This document shows, piece by piece, positions 1 to 7,858 of a stretch of DNA of 64,000 nt. Where the stretch lies: NCBI GenBank assembly GCA_016215625.1, contig JACRIW010000020.1, positions 110,455 through 174,454 on the forward strand, written 5' to 3'. The position numbers and the translations under genes were made by a program. Below the pieces are notes generated by a model. The model had not been told where the DNA came from and made no database searches. It saw nothing but the letters and a program-made list of their open reading frames with translations. The stretch is from Candidatus Eiseniibacteriota bacterium (GTDB lineage: Bacteria; Eisenbacteria; RBG-16-71-46). Each line of letters starts with the position of its first letter. Position 1 is the stretch's first letter.

Positions 1-978
1 CGCGTCCGTGGCGTCGCCGCGCGCGATCACCGAACGCGAGAGCAGGTTCGCGTGCTTCGGGTTCACCTGCGGCGCGCCCTCGGCGAAGGACGCCTCGGGG
101 TCGAGCACCGCGGGCAGCGCCTCGTACGTGACCTCGACCAGCGCGGCCGCGGCGCGCGCGACCACCTCGGACGTGGCGGCCACGGCGGCGAGCACGTCGC
201 CCACGCAGCGCACTTCCTCGCCCTCGGCCACGAACGTCGGCCAGTCGTGGTAGATGAGCCCGTGCCAGCGTTCGCCCGGCACGTCGGCCGCGGTGACGAC
301 CGCGACCACTCCGTCGAGCGCGCGCGCCGCCGTCGTGTCGATCTTCAGGACGCGGGCGCGGGCGTGCGGCGAGAACGTGAGCGCGCCGAAGAGCATGCCG
401 CTCTCGCGCAGGTCGTCGACGAACGGGCGCTCGCCCAGCGCGAGCTCGCGCGAGCGGTATTTCTCGATCGAAGCGCCGACGCCGCCCTCGAGCACGGGCG
501 CGGGCATCGGCGCTTCGCCGCGCTTCACGCGCGCGGCCAGCTCGATCGCGTCCAAGATGCGCACGTAGCCCGTGCAGCGGCACAGGTGCTCGTCGAGCGC
601 CTTCGCGATCTCGGCGCGCGTCGGGGACGCGTTCGCCTCGAGCAGCGTGTGGGCGCGCAGCACGATGCCCGGCGTGCAGAAGCCGCACTGCAGCCCGTGC
701 GTCGCGGCGAACGCCGCCGCGAACAAGTTGCGTGCGGCGGGCGGCAGGCCTTCCAGCGTCACCACCGTGCGGCCCTCGGCCGCCTCGGCGGCGATCGTGC
801 AGGTCGCGCGCGCTTCGCCGTCCACCAGCGCCACGCACGCGCCGCACTGGCCCTGCGGCTGGCAGCCCCGCTTGGGACTGGTCACCGCGCAGGGCCCGCG
901 CAGCAGGTCCAGCAACGTCTCACCCGGGCGAGCCGCCACTTCGCGGACCTCGCCGTTCAACATGAAGCGCACCGACAT
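1..978 (-). CDS. xdh: Xanthine dehydrogenase, fused [2Fe-2S] and molybdopterin domains (3' end outside window)
   Basis: Cytoplasmic molybdenum hydroxylase that would oxidise purines such as xanthine. Only the first 326 residues are visible; the frame is open at the window edge. Residues 1-80 are a plant-type [2Fe-2S] domain (GCQPQGQCGACV plus a later Cys). Residues 85-160 are the helical [2Fe-2S] domain (QCGFCTPG and LCRCTGY). Without any FAD domain the chain passes straight into the aldehyde-oxidase a/b hammerhead and the start of the molybdopterin region. Ferredoxin domain fused directly to the Mo domain is the layout of the selenium-dependent xanthine dehydrogenase family. The ATG at 978 lies 35 bp after ygeY, so it is probably the last gene of that operon. 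Selenium dependence is inferred from layout and neighbours; the Mo-site motifs are not in view. Confidence 0.85.
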   Translation of the reverse strand, partial: MSVRFMLNGEVREVAARPGETLLDLLRGPCAVTSPKRGCQPQGQCGACVALVDGEARATCTIAAEAAEGRTVVTLEGLPPAARNLFAAAFAATHGLQCGFCTPGIVLRAHTLLEANASPTRAEIAKALDEHLCRCTGYVRILDAIELAARVKRGEAPMPAPVLEGGVGASIEKYRSRELALGERPFVDDLRESGMLFGALTFSPHARARVLKIDTTAARALDGVVAVVTAADVPGERWHGLIYHDWPTFVAEGEEVRCVGDVLAAVAATSEVVARAAAALVEVTYEALPAVLDPEASFAEGAPQVNPKHANLLSRSVIARGDATDA

Positions 979-1013
979 CCCAGCCTCCCGTTCCGCCCCG
1001 CAGGGCCGCGCGA

Positions 1014-2564
1014 CTACTTCGCGGCCAGCGCGCTCGGATAGCGGGCGATGAACGCGATCGCGTGCTGCAGTTCGCGCGTGTCGAGGCCCTCACCGATCTT
1101 GTGCGTGTTCTGTTCGATGCCCGTGCCGAAGCCGAACATGGCCGGGTGCTTGTACGCGCCCGCGTCCACCCACTGCTTGCCGGCGGGAACCGTGATGCCG
1201 TTGTCCTTGACCGGAACCGGCCAGCCCACGCCGTCGGTCGAGAACACCCAGCGGTCCACGCGCGGTTCGCGCCGCAGCGAGCCGGCCTTCTCGTTCTTCT
1301 CGACGACGTTCGGCGTGATCACGGCGCGGTACGCGTCCACCGCGGCCGTCACGGCCGGGTGCGTGTCCGGCGTCATCCAGCTCATGTAGATCTGCGGATT
1401 GCCCGGCACGTAGCCGCGCCACGTGGGCAGGTCGTACGTGGGCACGCCCACTTCGACCTTGAGGCCCGCGGCGCGCGCGGCCTTCACCGCATCGAGCGCG
1501 TCCACGTCGGCCACCGACTGCTCCGGCGTCTCGCCGATCGTGAAGCGGCGGTCGAAGCGGAACGTGAAGCAGTCCGGCACGGCGCAGTCGCTCGGCGTGT
1601 CGAGATGCGACCACGACGCGGTGCGCGTGCCCTTGCCGAGCACTTCGTGATCGAGGAAGCCGACGCCCTTGGCGTGCTTCTCGGCCGCTTCCTTGAGGAT
1701 CGCGGCGCCGTACTCGAGCGGGTTGAGCCCTTCGTGCGGCATCGAACCGTGGCAGGAGCGCCCGGTGACCTTCACTTCGATCTGCATGCGGCCGCGCTGG
1801 CCGCGGTAGATGCCGAGCGCGCCCTTGGCGGAGTCGCCCGTCGAGTCGGTGAGGATCACGACGTCGGGAATCATCTCGGGCGGAGCGCCCGGGAGCACCT
1901 TGCGCGTGATGTAGAGCGGGCCGCCGCCGTCGTTGTCTTCTTCGGCGACGGTGATGTAGCCGCGCAGGATCACGCCGCGCATGACGCCTTCGGACATGAG
2001 CTCGACCAGGATGCGCGAGCCCATGATCTGGCTGAGCACGCCACCCAGCTGGTCGGCCGAGCCGCGGCCGAAGAGCATGTGGTTCCACTCGTCGTCGGGC
2101 GGGAGGTAGCCGAGTTCGCGGCGCAGGTACGTGCGGTCGATCTTGCTCTCGTCGAACAGGCCGACGTACGGATCGAGTCCGCCCGTCTTCTCGCGCCACA
2201 CCGGGCGCAGCGCCTTCACGGTGTCGCAGTGGCCGTCCAGGTAGACGACCTTCTTCTGCTCGCGCGGGATGCCGTCGTTCTTGTCCTCGACGACCCACGA
2301 GAGGTTGCCGAACGCGTCGAAACCGATGTCGTCGGCCGAGGCGACGGCCTTGATCTCGATCATGCGCTTCTTGAGGTACTCGAGGCGCGGGCCTTCGTGG
2401 TTCGACAGACCGCAGGACGGATCGCCGCCCTGGTCCACCGGTTTGTCCACGTAGTCGGCCGGGATGCGAATCGCTTCCTTCAGGATCTCGACGGCCAGCG
2501 GCAGGTCGCGCGCGGCGAGGGCCGCGATCTTGGCATCGAGGGCGGTGACGGTCGGCGCGCTCAT
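1014..2564 (-). CDS. ygeY: YgeY family selenium metabolism-linked M20 hydrolase
   Basis: Predicted zinc amidohydrolase of the M20 peptidase/deacylase superfamily, 516 residues. Metal-ligand motifs are visible in order: YLDGHCDTV, FGRGSADQLGG and VAEEDNDGG, followed by a dimerisation segment with GRSCHGSMPHEG and a C-terminal GTGIEQNTHKIGE stretch. The start at 2564 overlaps the ygeW stop as ATGA, which fixes it and implies translational coupling. In known clusters YgeY accompanies YgeW, carbamate kinase and the selenium-dependent xanthine dehydrogenase and is thought to hydrolyse a carbamoylated or ureido intermediate of purine breakdown. Its exact substrate cannot be read from the sequence. 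Family assignment is strong. Confidence 0.9.
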   Translation of the reverse strand: MSAPTVTALDAKIAALAARDLPLAVEILKEAIRIPADYVDKPVDQGGDPSCGLSNHEGPRLEYLKKRMIEIKAVASADDIGFDAFGNLSWVVEDKNDGIPREQKKVVYLDGHCDTVKALRPVWREKTGGLDPYVGLFDESKIDRTYLRRELGYLPPDDEWNHMLFGRGSADQLGGVLSQIMGSRILVELMSEGVMRGVILRGYITVAEEDNDGGGPLYITRKVLPGAPPEMIPDVVILTDSTGDSAKGALGIYRGQRGRMQIEVKVTGRSCHGSMPHEGLNPLEYGAAILKEAAEKHAKGVGFLDHEVLGKGTRTASWSHLDTPSDCAVPDCFTFRFDRRFTIGETPEQSVADVDALDAVKAARAAGLKVEVGVPTYDLPTWRGYVPGNPQIYMSWMTPDTHPAVTAAVDAYRAVITPNVVEKNEKAGSLRREPRVDRWVFSTDGVGWPVPVKDNGITVPAGKQWVDAGAYKHPAMFGFGTGIEQNTHKIGEGLDTRELQHAIAFIARYPSALAAK

Positions 2565-3703
2565 CGCAGCACCTCGTCGAGCTTCGCGCCGAGGTTCTCG
2601 ACCTTGGCGACCGCCAGCAGCGCCATCACGACGTACATCTTCTTGTTCGCTTCGCGCGCCACGTTGACCTTGTGCTTCGCCATGACGCCCGGCGTCACTT
2701 CGTCGCCGATGTCGGCCGGCAGGCAGTGCATGTAGAGCGCGTCGCCGCCCGTCGTGAGCGCCATGCGGCGTTCGTCGCAGATCCAGTCCTTGTGCGAGGC
2801 GTTGCGGGCGAGGGCGCGCTTCTCGATCTCGCCCATGGCCGCCTTGTCGCGCTTCGAGTTCGCCTCGACGCGCTCGAGCATGAGGTCGTACGGGCCCCAG
2901 CTCTTCGGGTACACGACGTCGGCGCCCTTGAAGGCCTCGTCCATGTCGTGCACGACCTCGAACTTGCCGCCGGACTCGGCCGCGTGCTTCCTGGCCGTCT
3001 CGAGCGTGCTGTCCATGAGGCGGTAACCCTCGGGGTGCGCGAGCGACACGTGCGCGCCTTCGCGCGCCATGAGCATCGCGATGCCCTGCGGCACCGACAG
3101 CGGCTTCGCGTAGGACGGCGAGTACGCCCACGACATCGCGATCTTCTTGCCCTTGAGGCCGCCCGGGAAGTACTCGCGCAGCCACATGAGGTCGGCGAGC
3201 GTCTGCGTCGGGTGGTCGATGTCGCACTGCAGGTTCACGACCGGCACCTTGCGGTTGTCGTTCGTCGCCTTGAGGTAGTCGTCGATGCCGGCCTTGACCG
3301 AGCGCATGAACGTGTTGCCCGCGCCCAGAATGAGGTCGTGACGGATGCCCATCGCGTGCGAGTTCATGCCGAGCATGGCGCCGGTCTCTTCGGCCGTCTC
3401 GCCGTGTTCGACCTGGGTGCTGCTGCCGTCCACGATCACGGGGCGCATGCCGAGGCGGCTGGAGGCGCCGGCCCACGCGGACTTCGTGCGCGTCGAGTTG
3501 TCGAAGAACAGCGCGTACGCCAGCTGGTCCGGCAGGAACGCCGTGGACCTTCCGGCGCGGTCGGCGGCTTCGAAGCGCGAAGCCACCGCGAGGAGCGCGT
3601 CGATCTCGGCACGCGACCAGTCACTGGTGAGCATCAGGCTCTTGCCCAGCAGGCCGGCGAGCGTGTTGCGGTCGAGATTCGGCAGCGTCGAGGTGCTGTT
3701 CAT
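2561..3703 (-). CDS. ygeW: Knotted carbamoyltransferase YgeW
   Basis: Aspartate/ornithine carbamoyltransferase-fold enzyme of 380 residues. Carbamoyl-phosphate binding motifs are visible: FDNSTRTKSAWAGASSR near residue 70, DIDHPTQTLADLMW near 175 and MHCLPADIGDEV near 340. The family acts in purine/ureide catabolism, probably phosphorolysing a carbamoyl amide to carbamoyl phosphate. Its position directly after carbamate kinase (ATGA overlap at 3700-3703) fits that direction, because the kinase would then make ATP from carbamoyl phosphate. It overlaps ygeY by four bases on the other side. The amino-acid substrate is not known from sequence. Confidence 0.92.
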   Translation of the reverse strand: MNSTSTLPNLDRNTLAGLLGKSLMLTSDWSRAEIDALLAVASRFEAADRAGRSTAFLPDQLAYALFFDNSTRTKSAWAGASSRLGMRPVIVDGSSTQVEHGETAEETGAMLGMNSHAMGIRHDLILGAGNTFMRSVKAGIDDYLKATNDNRKVPVVNLQCDIDHPTQTLADLMWLREYFPGGLKGKKIAMSWAYSPSYAKPLSVPQGIAMLMAREGAHVSLAHPEGYRLMDSTLETARKHAAESGGKFEVVHDMDEAFKGADVVYPKSWGPYDLMLERVEANSKRDKAAMGEIEKRALARNASHKDWICDERRMALTTGGDALYMHCLPADIGDEVTPGVMAKHKVNVAREANKKMYVVMALLAVAKVENLGAKLDEVLR

Positions 3704-4674
3704 GACTTCTCCTTGAGTATGCGGGTGCCTGCGTTGCCGTCGTACGCCTCGAGCAACGCCTCGGGGTGACAGATGACGACCTCGTCGCCGCCGCGCTCCA
3801 GGAAATACAGCGCGGCTTCGATCTTCGGTCCCATGCTTCCGGGCGGGAACTGGCCGGCCTCCGCCATGGCTTTCAGCTCGGAGATCGTCGTCTCGCGCAG
3901 CGCCGTGCGGTTCTCGGTCAGGTAGTCGCGGTAGACCGCGTCCACGCCGGTGGTGATGAACAAGCGCTTCACGCCCAGTTGCACGGCGAGCAGCGCGCTG
4001 GCGCGGTCCTTGTCGATGACCGCTTCGAGTCCGCGAATGTGGCCGGTTTCGTCGCGCATCACGGGAATCCCGCCGCCGCCGCACGCGATCACCGTGACGC
4101 CGGCGTCCACGAGCCGGCGGATGGTGTCGAGCTGGACGATCGAGATGGGGGCCGGGCTCGCGACCACGCGGCGCCAGCCGCGATGCGAGTCCTCGACCAT
4201 GTCCCAGTGGCGCTCGGACTGGAGCTTGGCGGCTTCTTCTTCCGAGTAGAACTTGCCGATCGGCTTGGTCGGCTCGGTGAAGGCCTTGTCGTGCGGGTCC
4301 ACCTCGACCTCGGTGACGATGGACGCCACCTCGGTCTGTTGTCCGTGGAGCCGCAGGTATTCGCGCAGGTCCCGCTGGATCATGTAGCCCAGCGCGCCCT
4401 GCGAGTCGGCGACGAGCGAGTCCAGCGGCACTTCGTGCATCTGCTGCTTGGACAGCTCGACGCGCAGCTGCATGAAGCCGACCTGCGGTCCGTTGCCGTG
4501 CGTGAGCACGACGTGGACGCCGCGAGCGATGAGCCCGGCCACGGGAATCACGGCGCGGGCGGTCACGGCGAACTGGTTTTCGACGGTCGGCGGGAGTTTC
4601 GGGTCGAGGAGACTGTTCCCGCCCATCGCAATCAGGGTCGGGGGGACGGGTGCTTCATGCGGGGTAGTCGTCAT
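3700..4674 (-). CDS. arcC: Carbamate kinase
   Basis: Converts carbamoyl phosphate and ADP to carbamate and ATP, 324 residues, the usual family length. Amino-acid kinase motifs are visible: AMGGNSLLDP near the N-terminus, THGNGPQVGFMQ near 60, ACGGGGIPV near 198 and TTGVDAVYRDY near 240. It is the first gene of the minus-strand operon arcC-ygeW-ygeY-xdh; its stop overlaps the ygeW start. In E. coli the corresponding gene in the xdhD region is yqeA. The divergent methyltransferase starts 104 bp away, so the operon promoter should lie in 4675-4778. A second Met is not needed: the ATG at 4674 gives the expected N-terminus. Confidence 0.94.
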   Translation of the reverse strand: MTTTPHEAPVPPTLIAMGGNSLLDPKLPPTVENQFAVTARAVIPVAGLIARGVHVVLTHGNGPQVGFMQLRVELSKQQMHEVPLDSLVADSQGALGYMIQRDLREYLRLHGQQTEVASIVTEVEVDPHDKAFTEPTKPIGKFYSEEEAAKLQSERHWDMVEDSHRGWRRVVASPAPISIVQLDTIRRLVDAGVTVIACGGGGIPVMRDETGHIRGLEAVIDKDRASALLAVQLGVKRLFITTGVDAVYRDYLTENRTALRETTISELKAMAEAGQFPPGSMGPKIEAALYFLERGGDEVVICHPEALLEAYDGNAGTRILKEKS

Positions 4675-4778
4675 GGCGAACGCAGTGTGCTCCGGCGGGA
4701 GGAGCGCTTTCCATGCTCCTCAAGTACCATGTGCCGCGACTTCGCAACGCTTTGGCATTCATCGGGAAGGAGGATTCC

Positions 4779-5552
4779 ATGGACGTCCGCGCATTCAACG
4801 CTCAGGCGTGGGACCGGCTGGTCGCGATGGGCAATCGTTGGACGTTGCCGGTTTCTTCCGAGGAGATCGGGCGCGCGCGCGCCGGTGACTGGGCCGTGAT
4901 CCTGACGCCGACCCGTGCGGTGCCGCGCGAGTGGTTCGGTTCGCTCGCCGGTCGCGACCTGCTGGCGCTCGCTTCGGGCGGCGGGCAGCAGGCCTGCGTG
5001 CTCGCGGCGGCCGGGGCGAACGTCACGCTGCTCGACAACTCGCCCGCGCAGCTGGCGCAGGACCGCATGGTCGCCGAGCGCGACGGGCTGGCGATCCGGC
5101 TCGAGCGGGGCGACATGCGAGACCTGTCTCGTTTCGCAGATGCGTCCTTCGATCTGATCTTTCATCCCTGCTCGAACGGCTTCGTGCCGGACGTGCGCCC
5201 CGTGTGGCGGGAGTGCGCGCGGGTGCTGCGGCCGGGCGGGCGGCTGTTGGCGGGAATGGTGAACCCGGCGCTCTACCTGTTCGACGAGGCGGAGGTGGAC
5301 CGCGGCGAGTTCGTGGCGCGCTATGCGCTGCCGTACTCGGACATGGTCTCGCGCACGCCGGAGCAGCTGGCGCGCATGGCCGAAGCCGGCGAGCCCGTGT
5401 CGTTCGGGCACACGCTCGACGACCAGATCGGCGGGCAGTTGGAGGCCGGGCTGCTGCTGGCCGGGTTCTTCGAGGACCGCTGGGCGGAGCACCCGCTGGA
5501 TCGGTTCTTCGCGCCGTGCTTCGCGACGCTGGCGGTGAAGCCGGGCGGGTGA
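4779..5552 (+). CDS. Class I SAM-dependent methyltransferase
   Basis: Small cytoplasmic methyltransferase, 257 residues. The Rossmann SAM-binding segment is LLALASGGGQQACVLAAAG near residue 65, followed by VTLLDNSPAQL, the GDMRDL loop and LRPGGRLL, an ordinary class I order. The substrate is unknown. The ATG at 4779 was chosen over an in-frame ATG at 4713 because AAGGAGGA sits five bases upstream. The last 86 bases before the stop region (5456-5541) are repeated without a mismatch at 6547-6632, and a 28-base piece recurs at 7744, so the gene lies at the edge of a tandem duplication. Confidence 0.85.
   Translation: MDVRAFNAQAWDRLVAMGNRWTLPVSSEEIGRARAGDWAVILTPTRAVPREWFGSLAGRDLLALASGGGQQACVLAAAGANVTLLDNSPAQLAQDRMVAERDGLAIRLERGDMRDLSRFADASFDLIFHPCSNGFVPDVRPVWRECARVLRPGGRLLAGMVNPALYLFDEAEVDRGEFVARYALPYSDMVSRTPEQLARMAEAGEPVSFGHTLDDQIGGQLEAGLLLAGFFEDRWAEHPLDRFFAPCFATLAVKPGG
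5456..5541 (+). repeat. Methyltransferase 3'-end repeat, copy 1 (in the intact gene)
   Basis: This 86-base stretch at the end of the methyltransferase gene is identical to 6547-6632. Downstream similarity continues at a lower level (5586-5640 against about 6680-6732) in the leader of each following secreted-protein gene. The repeat unit is therefore methyltransferase tail plus leader plus secreted-protein gene. Confidence 0.9.
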
Positions 5553-5588
5553 GATTGGCATTCGGTCACATGCCGGGACCGCGACGAA

Positions 5589-5610
5589 ATGAGTCCTTGT
5601 ATGGACTCAT
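5589..5610 (+). other. Perfect 8-bp hairpin upstream of the first secreted-protein gene
   Basis: ATGAGTCC, a six-base loop, then GGACTCAT. It lies 37 bases after the methyltransferase stop, with no T-run after it. The equivalent position in the second duplicated unit (near 6682) keeps the flanking bases but only part of the pairing. It may be an RNA hairpin or a protein-binding palindrome; no function is assigned. Confidence 0.4.
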
Positions 5611-5670
5611 GTGAATCGTACACTCCGAGTGGAGTCGAGTCTGCCGAGTTGGTCGTATGAGAGGATGGGC

Positions 5671-6510
5671 ATGATCCGGATTCGCCCGATTCATTGTGCA
5701 CTCCCCGTCTTGGTTTGCGCCGCTCTCTCGATCGTTGCGATGCGCGGGCACGCGCAGGCATCCCGCCATGCCTACCCCGCCGACCACACATTGGGAAGCG
5801 TGCACGGGGACACGATTCTCGTCTGGCCTGGTGGCGAATCGGTGGTCACTACGATCCAGCTCCTGGTCGGAACGGGAAATTCGATCGACTACATTCCTGA
5901 TACGACGCTCGTTCTCGCCAGCGGCGAGACCCTTCGTGTCACGCCAACCAATCCTTCGGGTGCAGGGGACTACGTGCTTCCGGGCGATTGGAGGCTGAGC
6001 ATTGGGAACGTGTCGAATCCGAGGCTGGTGAATATCTGGCGATACGGACGCCCAGCACTCCTCTACTCGAACCTTTCCTCGCGCGACGTTGTTGCCCTCG
6101 TTCAACGCGGCGAAGCTCGGGAGTCCCTCTCGGTGGTCGCCAGCGCTTCGATGAAAGGCCTGGTCCATTTGCATCAGGCCTCTCGGCCGGGTTCACCCGA
6201 CGCGGATTGGGAGCTGCAAGTCGTGCGAGACTCGGATGGGCAACTGGAGTTGCCTGAGGGTTGGTCCGAAATGACAGTGCAGTTTCTTGCCCTCAGAAGT
6301 TCCTCGCGTGCCCGAACCGGCGTGAGCGAACCGCCTGAAGGGCGCGAGCCGACTTCCGCAGGAGGGGCTTTGGCTTCACCCTCGTCACTCAACTCATCGC
6401 ACGATCCAAAGCGGGACGAGATTCGGTTGCTCGGCGCCACTCCCATCGGACGACCGCTGGTCTTGAGGGCGCGCCCAGGAATCCGCGGCGGGTCCTACGT
6501 TCAAATGTGA
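5671..6510 (+). CDS. Secreted protein of unknown family, paralogue A
   Basis: No known domain recognised. 279 residues, starting with a signal peptide (hydrophobic core ALPVLVCAALSIVAM, cleavage after GHAQA). The ATG at 5671 was preferred to an in-frame ATG 60 bases upstream because it has GAGAGG six bases upstream and gives a clean signal peptide. The mature part matches the protein at 6803-7654 in blocks: SGETLRVTPTNPSGAGDY, NPRLVNI, GRPALLYS, LPEGWSEMTVQF and PIGRPLV. Base composition is clearly less GC-rich than the flanking metabolic genes, which hints at transfer or fast evolution. The role is unknown; likely periplasmic or exported. Confidence 0.7.
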   Translation: MIRIRPIHCALPVLVCAALSIVAMRGHAQASRHAYPADHTLGSVHGDTILVWPGGESVVTTIQLLVGTGNSIDYIPDTTLVLASGETLRVTPTNPSGAGDYVLPGDWRLSIGNVSNPRLVNIWRYGRPALLYSNLSSRDVVALVQRGEARESLSVVASASMKGLVHLHQASRPGSPDADWELQVVRDSDGQLELPEGWSEMTVQFLALRSSSRARTGVSEPPEGREPTSAGGALASPSSLNSSHDPKRDEIRLLGATPIGRPLVLRARPGIRGGSYVQM

Positions 6511-6546
6511 CGCATGGTGCCGCCCCTTCCCTCGCTACCCTTTGCA

Positions 6547-6640
6547 GCTGGCCGGGTTCTTCGAGGACCGCTGGGCGGAGCACCCGCTGGATCGGTTCTT
6601 CGCGCCGTGCTTCGCGACGCTGGCGGTGAAGCGGGGCTGA
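6547..6640 (+). pseudogene. Fragment of the methyltransferase gene (3' end, copy 2)
   Basis: 86 bases identical to 5456-5541, then CGGGGCTGA in place of the original ending. In the methyltransferase frame it reads LAGFFEDRWAEHPLDRFF and on to a stop, but the rest of the gene is absent. It is a duplication scar rather than a gene. It sits between the two paralogous secreted-protein genes. Confidence 0.9.
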
Positions 6641-6802
6641 GTAAATTGCCAGGCTCAGCCACATTACTAGACTTCCGCAGAATGAAGTCTTGTCGGCTCA
6701 AATGTGATCCGTACACTCGGGGTAGAGCCGAATCCACCACCTCGAACGCCAGTGGCGGCAATTGTGACCGACGAACTCCGACGTGGCCTCAGGAGGGCTG
6801 CC

Positions 6803-7654
6803 GTGAGGACGCTGATGACTCGACTGACAACCTTCATGATGCTCATCGTGCTTCTGGCCTTGTCTGCTTTCATGGCGAGTGCTGCCCCGCGCGAGCCCTC
6901 CGATCCTCTGTTTGATCAACAGGGCCCATTCCTTCTCACCAGTCAAGGCTTGGACACGGTCTGCGTCGAGCGTGTCGCTGAGGCCCGGACCGAGTTGGGC
7001 ATGCTCTGGATTGGTGAGGCAAGCAACGAAATGGAGTTCAAGCTCTCCTCCGGCCAGACTCTGCGCGTGACACCGAGCAGCCCCTCGGGGACTGGGGAGT
7101 ACTCGCTCGCGGACGGCAGCCAAATACAGGTGGGCACTGCCAAGAATCCCCGGCTCGTCAATATTGTGAGATCGGGGAGGCCTGCCCTGGCTTACTCGGT
7201 GAGATCGACGAGAGGAATCCTCGCCTACGTTCGTTCGGGGGCGATGTCGTCTGAGGAACTGGCGCGCACGGACGATTCGGTTCGAGACCTTTCCAAGGTC
7301 TTTCGGGCCGCGGGGCCGGATGAACTGGACGCTGCGAAGCCCGAACAACTTGTCGTCATACCCTGGTCGTGGTTTGGGCGTGGCTCGCTGAGCCTGCCTG
7401 AAGGTTGGAGGGAGATGACGGTGCAGTTCTGCGCATTCGGTCGGGCCAGCCGGGAGCGTGCGACAGGCGAGGTGCGCTCAGATTTCAGCGAGGAGGCGAT
7501 TCGGGAGGGAACATCAGGTGTTCGCCTGTCCGGCGAGGAGAAGGCTCTCGCCTCACCGAGCCAGACCAGCTTAGCGAGTGTGCAGCCAATCGGTCGCGCA
7601 CTCCTCGTGCGTGAGCGAAGCCATACGACGGGAAGTGTCTCGCTCGTGCCCTGA
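6803..7654 (+). CDS. Secreted protein of unknown family, paralogue B
   Basis: Second member of the family seen at 5671-6510, 283 residues. The N-terminus has a long signal peptide (FMMLIVLLALSAFMASA). The GTG at 6803 is chosen because AGGAGGG lies six bases upstream; an ATG at 6815 is the alternative. Conserved blocks shared with paralogue A include SGQTLRVTPSSPSGTGEY, NPRLVNI, SGRPALAYS, LPEGWREMTVQF and PIGRALLV. The segment near residues 150-195 differs and is longer here. No catalytic motif is recognised. The two copies have diverged strongly although the flanking methyltransferase tail has not. Confidence 0.7.
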   Translation: MRTLMTRLTTFMMLIVLLALSAFMASAAPREPSDPLFDQQGPFLLTSQGLDTVCVERVAEARTELGMLWIGEASNEMEFKLSSGQTLRVTPSSPSGTGEYSLADGSQIQVGTAKNPRLVNIVRSGRPALAYSVRSTRGILAYVRSGAMSSEELARTDDSVRDLSKVFRAAGPDELDAAKPEQLVVIPWSWFGRGSLSLPEGWREMTVQFCAFGRASRERATGEVRSDFSEEAIREGTSGVRLSGEEKALASPSQTSLASVQPIGRALLVRERSHTTGSVSLVP

Positions 7655-7743
7655 ATGCCGGCCGGCAGCAGGGCGCGGCTTCACGACCAGACACTGGCAG
7701 CGCTGCCATTCTCATGACGAGAGCCGGACATGCTGCCTCGTTG

Positions 7744-7771
7744 TTCGCGACGCTGGCGGTGAAGCGGGGCT
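7744..7771 (+). repeat. Methyltransferase 3'-end repeat, copy 3 (28-base remnant)
   Basis: 28 bases identical to 6611-6638, followed by an in-frame TAG instead of TGA. It marks the far end of the second duplicated unit, about 90 bases after the stop of paralogue B and before the class V PLP gene. Confidence 0.75.
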
Positions 7772-7858
7772 AGAGGAAACGCGGCGCTTGCCGCTCGCCG
7801 CGCCCCGGCCTAGCTTGGGTCCGTCCGTCCTTCCACCCGTACTCCTCCGGAGCGCCGC

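Noticed and set aside
6514..6915. Short open frame starting near the methyltransferase fragment
   Set aside because: It is out of frame with the methyltransferase remnant and runs into the leader of paralogue B; no ribosome site.
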